Below, in pieces: positions 21,799 through 29,186 of a DNA stretch of 53,958 nucleotides. Numbering within the stretch: the first letter of the stretch is position 1; each line of letters opens with the position of its first letter. The notes beneath the pieces were generated by a model. That model searched no databases. It was given only the letters and a program-made list of their open reading frames with translations, and was not told the DNA's origin. The position numbers and the translations under genes were made by a program. This DNA comes from a virus, in the IMG/VR virus record IMGVR_UViG_3300024429_000008, positions 1 through 53,958 of that record; one strand, 5' to 3'.

Positions 21799-22739
21799 GT
21801 GCACAAGGGGAAACTCCCAGAATAGATATCCCTGCTCAGAGCGTCCCTCCAGGAACCCATATACCTCCGGCCCAGGTCCATGAGCGGGCTGGAGCTACAC
21901 TAAAGGTACACGGAGAAGAGAAGGCGGTAAGTTATGAAGAGCTTATCTCTCATGCCCAAAAGGGGCTGGCGGCTGATGAGAACTTCCAGGCAGCTGCGGA
22001 GAAGTCGAAGGATGCCGAGACAGCGATACAGTTCCAGGAGGACATGCGACTGGTAACAGAGTCAGGTGATATCAATGCCTTCCGTCGTGCTGGTGCTGCC
22101 CTGGGGATGCCTGGTGATAAGATCGAACAGACAGCTCAATACATTGAAGCACAATTTGAAAGGGCTGGAGTGAACTACGTGAATCCAGAATCGCCTGATG
22201 AGAGCCCAGCTGGATCTAGACCAGAGTCCGGTAAGACGGCTGCTGAATGGGCCAAGGAGTTGGCTGCCCTTAAAGCTCAGGTCGAAGGAAAACAGGTGGG
22301 CTTTGGGGATCTGACAGGGGACCTCCAAACGGCCCTGGTTAACGTGGAAGAGGAAAGAATTTCACAAATAGTGGAAAAAGCACTTGACTCGGACCCAACC
22401 TTAAGCTATTATATGAATAGCTACGGAGACAAGGGCAAGACTGCCGTCCGTGGCGTGATCGACGAGAAGATCAGAGGGCGATTGGACGCTTCTGATGGTC
22501 GGTTTGGTGACGGTGCGAAGATTATGAATGTGATCCTTCCAGAGGTGAAGACACTACTCGAAGCGATCGGACCACCGGAGCGTTCTACACCCCAAATGGG
22601 ACTAGGACCAGCACCGGGCGGACAAGGGCCAAACATCCACCCGCTGAAAGCTCCCGAGCATGTGTCATCCAAGGACTCTGGGTTCGAGGAACACATTGGG
22701 GAAGTGCTGGAACACAACATCCGCAAGGCACAAGGCTAG
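21774..22739 (+). CDS. Putative scaffolding protein
   Basis: The product is 321 residues, between portal and capsid. Predominantly helical, Glu/Ala/Lys rich (EELISHAQKGLAADENFQAAAEKSKDAE…), with a Pro-rich N-terminus and a basic C-terminal end (EVLEHNIRKAQG), like podovirus scaffolds. AAGGAG lies upstream. Assigned by order and composition. Confidence 0.65.
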   Translation: MPEPSSPLSAQGETPRIDIPAQSVPPGTHIPPAQVHERAGATLKVHGEEKAVSYEELISHAQKGLAADENFQAAAEKSKDAETAIQFQEDMRLVTESGDINAFRRAGAALGMPGDKIEQTAQYIEAQFERAGVNYVNPESPDESPAGSRPESGKTAAEWAKELAALKAQVEGKQVGFGDLTGDLQTALVNVEEERISQIVEKALDSDPTLSYYMNSYGDKGKTAVRGVIDEKIRGRLDASDGRFGDGAKIMNVILPEVKTLLEAIGPPERSTPQMGLGPAPGGQGPNIHPLKAPEHVSSKDSGFEEHIGEVLEHNIRKAQG

Positions 22740-22804
22740 TTTCTTCCCTACGTAATAGACAAGTACAAGGGTAGCAGAGTCCTGTCTCTGCAAAAGAGGG
22801 TAAT

Positions 22805-24307
22805 ATGACGACACTGACTGAAGGCATTGAGCTGACTATCGAAGAAAAGATAGTGCCTACGATTTTTGAAGCTCTCTGGGATCTGGATCCCATCTACCCG
22901 ATGATAGCCAGATCCAGTACCAATGTAGTCCGGAACCGTGGTCTTGGCAAGGGCTGGAAGGTCCTCAAGACTTACGTAGCAGGCGTTGCGGGTGGTGCAA
23001 AGTTTACGAGTCCGATGGGCGGAAACGTCGTGTCGGGGGACAACTACACCATATATGACACACCACAGACCTTCCAAGGTGTGGATGAAACGTCGTCCCC
23101 AGCATTCATGCAGACCTCGATCCAGCTCGTAGAGCACCGAGGTAACTTCTACCTCCCCCATACGATCTTGCGGGCCGACCAGCTCGCTTCGAGCATTGGT
23201 CCGGTTGTGGCCCAGTGTCTCAAGAGCGTGGGCGAACTCCTCGCTATGCAGGAAGCAGCCATGTTCTACTCGACCAGCGTGTCGGGCGGAGTACCGACTT
23301 ATGCCTTGGGGGATGTTGGTGACTCCTCTGTTTCCATCACCGATCACGCCGATACCGATGCCATCATTGTGGATCTGGATGCACTCAATACATCCGGTCG
23401 TGTACATAGATTCCGGCAGGGGATGCTGGTGGACTTCTATGACTCCACCGGAACCACAAAACGAAACACGGCGTTCTACATCGCTGTAGACAATGTGGAT
23501 CCCCTTGAGAATCAGATCACCTTTCGTCGAGTGGACGGTGGAGAGTTCCAGACTACGACCGTACTCGGTGGTGGCATCACCTACGCGGGTGCTGGTGGGG
23601 ATGACGACATCATCGTCATCAAGGATTCAGTGAAGGTTGCCCCCAACTCCCTGGAATCGTGGATCGTGGACGGCACGACCCTGACGAGCTTCTTTGGTAT
23701 TGATGTGAGGGATCATGGTCAACTCAAGTCCTATGTCCCCACAGCTATCAATGCAGCTCTAACGGAGAGCACCCTGAACAGGCACTTTGCCATGTTCTAT
23801 GAGTCGTTCCCCGGTAAGAGGCTGGATGCCGCCATCACTACGTCGGGTGTTATCGTGGGGTTCATTGATAACCTGGATACCTACAATGCAGCGATTGCGG
23901 ACCAGCCGGGCCGATTCCGGTATGACCGAAACGGAAAGCCCCTAGATGTCGAAGCTGGCTACGAGGGGTTTAAGTATCGGTTTGCCTCCCGACCATGCGA
24001 GATCTACACTTCGACCCTCTGTGCAAAGGGTACGCTCTATGCTGGGAAGTTCAAGGGGGGTGGGATCACCCGCTATGTACCCCCGAGTCTCCCCGGTGCC
24101 AAGGTTGATTCCCGCTTCGGAACGGAGTGCGAGTTCATTGCCTCTCTCGGTGGATCTGGTGGGTATCAGGGCATCTTCAAGCATGCTCACAGTGGCTCCG
24201 GTGCAACGACTACGTTCATCGAGGCCCCATTCGTGAGAATGTGGAATTGTATGCCCGATCAGGCAAACTTTCTAAAACTAAGTAGCATTACAGAAGTCCT
24301 CGGCTAA
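22805..24307 (+). CDS. Major capsid protein
   Basis: The product is 500 residues, after the scaffold and before an intrinsic terminator, the usual position for a highly expressed capsid gene. It begins MTTLTEGIELTIEEKIVPTI and has the N-terminal helix and extended-loop pattern of HK97-fold capsids (GKGWKVLKTYVAGVAGGAKFTSPMGG…). The leader carries a repeat copy (22781-22791) followed by GAGGG. Confidence 0.75.
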   Translation: MTTLTEGIELTIEEKIVPTIFEALWDLDPIYPMIARSSTNVVRNRGLGKGWKVLKTYVAGVAGGAKFTSPMGGNVVSGDNYTIYDTPQTFQGVDETSSPAFMQTSIQLVEHRGNFYLPHTILRADQLASSIGPVVAQCLKSVGELLAMQEAAMFYSTSVSGGVPTYALGDVGDSSVSITDHADTDAIIVDLDALNTSGRVHRFRQGMLVDFYDSTGTTKRNTAFYIAVDNVDPLENQITFRRVDGGEFQTTTVLGGGITYAGAGGDDDIIVIKDSVKVAPNSLESWIVDGTTLTSFFGIDVRDHGQLKSYVPTAINAALTESTLNRHFAMFYESFPGKRLDAAITTSGVIVGFIDNLDTYNAAIADQPGRFRYDRNGKPLDVEAGYEGFKYRFASRPCEIYTSTLCAKGTLYAGKFKGGGITRYVPPSLPGAKVDSRFGTECEFIASLGGSGGYQGIFKHAHSGSGATTTFIEAPFVRMWNCMPDQANFLKLSSITEVLG

Positions 24308-24342
24308 CTGTAAGAATTAAAGATTAGCTCCTCCTCCCAAAG

Positions 24343-24387
24343 AAGGTCGGCCGCTCCCCACTAAGGGCCGGTCGGCCTTTTCTTTTT
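24343..24387 (+). terminator. Intrinsic terminator after the capsid gene
   Basis: AAGGTCGGCC (24343-24352) pairs with GGTCGGCCTT (24370-24379), counting two G-U pairs, followed by a T-rich tract (24378-24387). An exact repeat copy begins at the very next base (24388-24398). Confidence 0.8.
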
Positions 24388-24420
24388 GCAGAGACAGGGG
24401 GGTGGGGATGGAAGGGCAGA

Positions 24421-24837
24421 ATGCCAGCTACGGTCCTAGATCCAACAGTGCACCTCATAAAAAATACTCCTGTCGCCAAGTTTTTTCGCCGCAGGCTCAA
24501 AGATCCAGACATAATGACGTTCTGGCACGCAGAGACAGGACAGTGGATCCTGGCCTACTGGCTCCGTCGGGGGGTCGTGGATGAGATCGAGGATTTGGGA
24601 GCGAACTTCGAGCTGGTAACGGATGATCTCGTGGGGATGATCGTGGGGTGCTACGGTCACGTAGACCTCGCCCGGAAGAAGAAGCGTATCCTGGCCAAGG
24701 AAGCAGCTCAGTTACAGCGGCAAACAGAGGCTGTCCTGGAGAATCAGGAGAAGTGGGACTGGTTGAAGAAGCGGACGAAAGACAAGGCCCCCTTGCCTTA
24801 CACGTTCCAAGCCTCCCCGGTGGAAAAAGGATACTGA
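24421..24837 (+). CDS. Hypothetical post-capsid protein
   Basis: The product is 138 residues; GGAAGGG lies upstream. Basic helical C-terminal half (ARKKKRILAKEAAQLQRQTEAVLENQEKWDWLKKRTKDK). An exact repeat copy (24529-24539) is read as HAETGQW. Position suggests a capsid-associated or connector protein. Confidence 0.6.
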   Translation: MPATVLDPTVHLIKNTPVAKFFRRRLKDPDIMTFWHAETGQWILAYWLRRGVVDEIEDLGANFELVTDDLVGMIVGCYGHVDLARKKKRILAKEAAQLQRQTEAVLENQEKWDWLKKRTKDKAPLPYTFQASPVEKGY

Positions 24838-24883
24838 TATGAATCCAGAGGCACCTCCTGTCTCTGCTAAAGGAGAATTTGAT

Positions 24884-25186
24884 ATGGCATCGTACCTTGA
24901 ACTGTTTACTCTGAAGAATGACTCTGATCTTCAGGATCGTATCCTGGTTGCTACGGTTGTGGCAGCGGAGGCAATCCGGACTGATGCGGATCCCCCTGCG
25001 AATCAGGTTCAGCGAGAGGCCTGGGCACGCCAGGCCCTGCTTGATCCCGTGACGGAGTCCCGCCGGATGTTATGGGCGGTGTTGGCAGCAAATAAGAGTG
25101 CTACAACAGCTTCGATCCTTGCTGTCGAGGATACTGTACTGCAAGGCTCGGTAAATGCTGTTGTGGATTTGTTCGCAGGAGCTTAA
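24884..25186 (+). CDS. Hypothetical head-completion-type protein
   Basis: The product is 100 residues from ATG 24884, chosen because AAAGGAG sits 8 bases upstream and follows a repeat copy in the same layout as at 16058 and 13711. An in-frame ATG at 24839 would add 15 residues including PVSAK. Helical and Ala-rich (ILVATVVAAEAIRTD; WARQALLDP). Location between capsid and connector genes suggests a minor head protein. Confidence 0.6.
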   Translation: MASYLELFTLKNDSDLQDRILVATVVAAEAIRTDADPPANQVQREAWARQALLDPVTESRRMLWAVLAANKSATTASILAVEDTVLQGSVNAVVDLFAGA

Positions 25187-25188
25187 TC

Positions 25189-25680
25189 ATGGCTAACAAG
25201 GTTTACATTGTTCGAGAAACCCCTATTGTCTGGAGTGATACGGCTGGGGACCTCGTGATAACTATAAACAATCTCGCAGCCTCCGGAGCCTGCCGGATAG
25301 GGGCCCGAAAGGACCTCGGTGCCGGAGCTACATCAGAGTGGTATGAGTGGCGGCTCACTGTGCAGTTTGAAACAGCCCCGGTGGTCGGGGAGACCATAGA
25401 TATCTACTTGTCCACTTCAGACGGTACGGAGGAGGATGGCCAAGAGGGGGCAGCCGATGCAGCCCTGGGTTCGGTTAACTCCCTGCGGAATATGCAATAC
25501 ATTGGCAGCCTGGTCGTGAGTTCAGTAGATGCCTCCCACGACATGACGGCCAGTGGCGTTTGCCGTATTGTTACGAGGTATGTATCGCCTGTGATTCATA
25601 ACAACACTGTTGATAATTTGAAGGCGACGAATGATACTGGTGAGTTTACGCTCACTCCGACTCCACCCGAGTTACAATAA
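25189..25680 (+). CDS. Beta-rich virion protein
   Basis: The product is 163 residues. Alternating strands and turns (GDLVITINNLAASGACRIGARKDLGAGATSEWYEWRLTVQF). It resembles head-decoration or fibre-like proteins in structure. No motif. TAATG overlap with the next gene. Confidence 0.6.
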   Translation: MANKVYIVRETPIVWSDTAGDLVITINNLAASGACRIGARKDLGAGATSEWYEWRLTVQFETAPVVGETIDIYLSTSDGTEEDGQEGAADAALGSVNSLRNMQYIGSLVVSSVDASHDMTASGVCRIVTRYVSPVIHNNTVDNLKATNDTGEFTLTPTPPELQ

Positions 25681-26489
25681 TGAGTTTCTTGATCCCTGGT
25701 TACGCTCAAGGTTTTGCCCATTCCGCTGCGGAAGCTGAGGAGCCGCGTTGGTGGGATAAGCTCGGGGCCCTGTACGTACCGGTGCTTGGTATGACTGGGC
25801 AGAATACCCTAGTTGACTGGTCAGGTCGGAGGCAGGATGCTACACTGCAAACGGGTGCCCTCTGGGGAGAAACAGAGAGGCTGCCCGGGTGGCCGAACAT
25901 CTTTACGGCTGCCGGGGGCATTGTCCTACCCAAGCCCCTGATCTCGGATACTACGAAAGCCTTTACAGTTGCTATGTCTTTCTACCGATCGGCGTCGGCA
26001 TCGGGCAATCGCCTTTTTGACCAACAGACCACCCGCATAGTGTTCTGGGTCGAGGGGCCTTACAATGCTACCACATTGAAAACCTACATAGGGGGTACAA
26101 CACTGAATGCAGATACCGTAGTGATGCCACTGTGGGGTTACCCACACCACGCGGTGTGGTCGGAGACGCGGGACCCGGACACCCAGCGTGTGTGGCTTAA
26201 TGGGGAGATAGTGAAGGACACTACGGCAGCGAGGGCGGATTGGGGAGTGGGTGCTGGTACGACAAAGCTTGGAGAAGATTCCCTGGGGGAGACAGAACGC
26301 TTGTGGGGGGGAATCTTCTTCTTTGCTTACTATAACCGAGCATGGACTGATATAGAGGCTTACGAATTCTGCCAGGATCCCTACCGGATGCTGAAACCTA
26401 TAAGGCGAGTGGCAGAATTGCAATTGGTCCCTCCCACTGTCCGGCCCTGGTGGTACTACCAGCTTAATGCTCGACGGAGATCCTACTAA
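25680..26489 (+). CDS. LamG/concanavalin-like domain virion protein
   Basis: The product is 269 residues. Residues 85-245 fit a LamG jelly roll (AFTVAMSFYRS … HHAVWSETRDPDTQRVWLNGEIV … WGGIFFFAYYNRAWTDIEAYEFCQDPYRML). The last segment matches the usual closing motif (x-x-x-N-R-A-x-t-x-x-E-x…dPy) of these domains in phages. Probably glycan-binding or a structural surface protein. Confidence 0.75.
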   Translation: MSFLIPGYAQGFAHSAAEAEEPRWWDKLGALYVPVLGMTGQNTLVDWSGRRQDATLQTGALWGETERLPGWPNIFTAAGGIVLPKPLISDTTKAFTVAMSFYRSASASGNRLFDQQTTRIVFWVEGPYNATTLKTYIGGTTLNADTVVMPLWGYPHHAVWSETRDPDTQRVWLNGEIVKDTTAARADWGVGAGTTKLGEDSLGETERLWGGIFFFAYYNRAWTDIEAYEFCQDPYRMLKPIRRVAELQLVPPTVRPWWYYQLNARRRSY

Positions 26490-28954
26490 TGTTGCTGAAG
26501 CCAGTTGATACCGCAATCATTGTGACTGTTGGACCCCTAATTGATGATAATGACTTCAAGGCCTTGGAGACAACCGTACCTTGGAATGCGGCTGGTATGT
26601 CCGTAGACCTGTTCGAGGAAACTTATGGGGCTGTTACCAAGACAGATCTCACTCTCACGACGGGTGGAACCAGCGATTGGACCCATATAGGCAACGGCGT
26701 TTACGAAGTCGAGATCACAGCAGCCCAAAATAATACGGAAGGGATTCTATGGGTAGTCGGTATATGTGACGGTGTGCTGGTCTTCGAGAGCCCCCGATAT
26801 GCCGTAGTTTCACAACCAGTCTATGACGCACTGGCTGTTGGTACGGACGTGCTTCCGGTGAATGCCCAGAAGATCAGTGGTGATTCCGCAGCAGCAGACG
26901 CCCTGGAAACCATGCTTGATGGAACTGGAGGGAATGTCCTGAAGTTGAAGCAACTCCTGATCGTAGCAGAGGGCAATGATTCGGCCATCGACGCCCGGGG
27001 GTTGGGAACCGGAGCGGGTTTCAAGGCGACTGGTGGAGCGACAGGGGATGGGACCAAGTTCATTGGGGGGGCTACCTCCGGACATGGTTTGAACTCCCAA
27101 GCCCAAAATGCTGGTAGTGGTATTCTTGCATTGGCCCAGGGCAACACGCCTGGATTGCGATGTGATGGGGAGGGAACAGGAGCCGGTATCGCTGCTACTG
27201 GTGGGGGTACTGGAGGGGGCCTCCGTGCCCGTGGCGGGAGCACCAGTGGTCACGGCATCGACACGGCTGGTGGTACCAGCGGATCTGGAATCAAGGCTGT
27301 GGGGACGGATTCCAATCCGGGCATATGGGCTGATATCATGGGGACCATCATTGGGGATCTGACTGGTTCAGTGGGGTCCGTTACGAACGAAGTAACGGCT
27401 GATGTGACCAAGATTAGTGGAGACGCTACAGCAGCGGATGATCTGGAACTTCTAGTCGAGAACTCCAAAGGGACCGACCATAAGGTACTGATCTCCACAG
27501 ACGCTCAGGACCTTAATGCGTCCCTCGACGTGAATACCAAGACGATCACGAATGGGGCCGTGTCGGCCAACGCGATTGGGACAGATGCGATTGACGCCGA
27601 CGCCTTGAAGACAGACGCTATCAGTGAGATTCGAGACGGGATCCTGGATGACGCGACGAGATTTAGTGGGGCCGACATTGCTTCGATCCTCACTGATACG
27701 GGTACCACCCTAGACGGCAAGATTGATACGATTGATGGAAATGTAGACTCCATCCTCACAGATACGGCTGAGATCGGTGCTGCCGGAGGGGGCCTCACCG
27801 ACCTGGGGGGTATGTCGGATGGCATGAAGGCAGAAGTGGAGTCCGAAGCAAATGATGCCCTAGTTGCCCAGAAGCTCGATCACCTGGTAGCTGTAGCTGA
27901 TGCAGATGACGTAGCAGACAGCTCCATTATAGCCAAGTTGGCCAGTAAGAACGCCACGCCGGACTGGAGCACCTTCGACAACACAACTGATGCCCTAGAG
28001 GCTTTGCGGGACTATACGGCCAGCCTAGTGGCTCCCAGCGTTGTTGTGGGCACATCAATGTCCGGCAATGGCTTCCTGAGTGATGCCGTGTCGCTGGTTC
28101 GTCAGATGACTGACGAGCCCTCTACCAGGCCGAAGTACACCAATACAGATGTCGTCAACATGCTCCAGGTGGGGTTCTCGACGGTCCTGACGGAAGTCAA
28201 CATCAACACTGACCACCCGATCCTGGTGCGGCATGATATCACCCTGGTCTCGGGGACCCTCTCCTACATCTTACCTCCCCAGGTGGGGGAGATCTGGCGA
28301 GTTGCCAAGATTGTTTCTGGGGGGTACGTTCCCATCTACGAGGTCTGGCCGGATAACCATCAGTCCGCTCACCAGTCCGGGTTCGTAGTGGAGGGAAACG
28401 TGTTCCGGCTCCTCACTGACTGGCACTCGACGGATACCCTCCAGATCCTGTTCGTGCCGCTGGGTGAACCTTCCATGCACTATGGAACAGCCGGAGCATC
28501 GGATGATACGGATGGGTTGACGATTCCCCTCGCGGATACACCCACGGATGGGACATTGGACACTCGAGCCAATGCATATGCCGGGTACCTGATACGAATC
28601 CTGACTTCCACGGAGGCTGATGAGAGCTTCATACAGGAACGGACCATTGTTTCCTACAACAATGTGACTCGGGTGGCAACAGTCAGCCCGGCATTTGATC
28701 CGACAATTACGGATGGAACCATCACCTACGAAGTCATCCCAGCCTATAGTGAACTACTCAAGCACGTCGTGTGTATGCAGGTGGCTCTGAACATCCTAGG
28801 CATCGAAGGCAACGAGAAACGAATGAAGACTCTAAATCAACGATTCGCCGTAGCGATGCGGGCCTTGAAGATCCTGATTAGCAAGAAGTGCAGCCGGTTC
28901 CCCGGACACATGGAGGGAGACACCTCTGATAACGACTACCGAGGGGGTTGGTAA
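26489..28954 (+). CDS. Fibre-like protein with C-terminal connector-type domain
   Basis: The product is 821 residues. Residues ~150-300 carry Gly-rich GxGxxATGG-like repeats (GLGTGAGFKATGGATGDGTKF…) typical of fibre shafts. Residues ~340-480 have repeated short Asp/Ile motifs (DTGTTLDGKIDTIDGNVDSI). The last ~300 residues (TDVVNMLQVGFSTVLTEVN … VPAYSELLKHVVCMQVALNILG) look like the head-tail connector/tail tubular A class. A fusion of fibre and connector modules is inferred. Confidence 0.6.
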   Translation: MLLKPVDTAIIVTVGPLIDDNDFKALETTVPWNAAGMSVDLFEETYGAVTKTDLTLTTGGTSDWTHIGNGVYEVEITAAQNNTEGILWVVGICDGVLVFESPRYAVVSQPVYDALAVGTDVLPVNAQKISGDSAAADALETMLDGTGGNVLKLKQLLIVAEGNDSAIDARGLGTGAGFKATGGATGDGTKFIGGATSGHGLNSQAQNAGSGILALAQGNTPGLRCDGEGTGAGIAATGGGTGGGLRARGGSTSGHGIDTAGGTSGSGIKAVGTDSNPGIWADIMGTIIGDLTGSVGSVTNEVTADVTKISGDATAADDLELLVENSKGTDHKVLISTDAQDLNASLDVNTKTITNGAVSANAIGTDAIDADALKTDAISEIRDGILDDATRFSGADIASILTDTGTTLDGKIDTIDGNVDSILTDTAEIGAAGGGLTDLGGMSDGMKAEVESEANDALVAQKLDHLVAVADADDVADSSIIAKLASKNATPDWSTFDNTTDALEALRDYTASLVAPSVVVGTSMSGNGFLSDAVSLVRQMTDEPSTRPKYTNTDVVNMLQVGFSTVLTEVNINTDHPILVRHDITLVSGTLSYILPPQVGEIWRVAKIVSGGYVPIYEVWPDNHQSAHQSGFVVEGNVFRLLTDWHSTDTLQILFVPLGEPSMHYGTAGASDDTDGLTIPLADTPTDGTLDTRANAYAGYLIRILTSTEADESFIQERTIVSYNNVTRVATVSPAFDPTITDGTITYEVIPAYSELLKHVVCMQVALNILGIEGNEKRMKTLNQRFAVAMRALKILISKKCSRFPGHMEGDTSDNDYRGGW

Positions 28955-28955
28955 T

Positions 28956-29186
28956 ATGCAACACCAAAACAAGGAGACAGCTCCTCAGAATCGGCTGACA
29001 TGGGTACGAGACCCACTGGGAGGTCAGACTCAGGTTTTCCACAAAGATCTGCAAGGTACTCCTCTCTTTGAGAACCCTAACGAATGCGATCCTAGCCTGT
29101 CTCTGCAAGAAGGAAAATTGAGTGAATCCATCTCTGGGGTACAGGTAAGGCCAGAGGACAGAACCTATGGGGGACGCGATGCCTGA
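28956..29186 (+). CDS. Hypothetical small protein
   Basis: The product is 76 residues; GAGGGGG lies upstream. Polar, Gln/Glu-rich. Ends in an overlap with the start of the tail nozzle gene. An exact repeat copy (29096-29106) is read as L-S-L-Q. It may be only a leader region, but the frame is well positioned. Confidence 0.45.
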   Translation: MQHQNKETAPQNRLTWVRDPLGGQTQVFHKDLQGTPLFENPNECDPSLSLQEGKLSESISGVQVRPEDRTYGGRDA

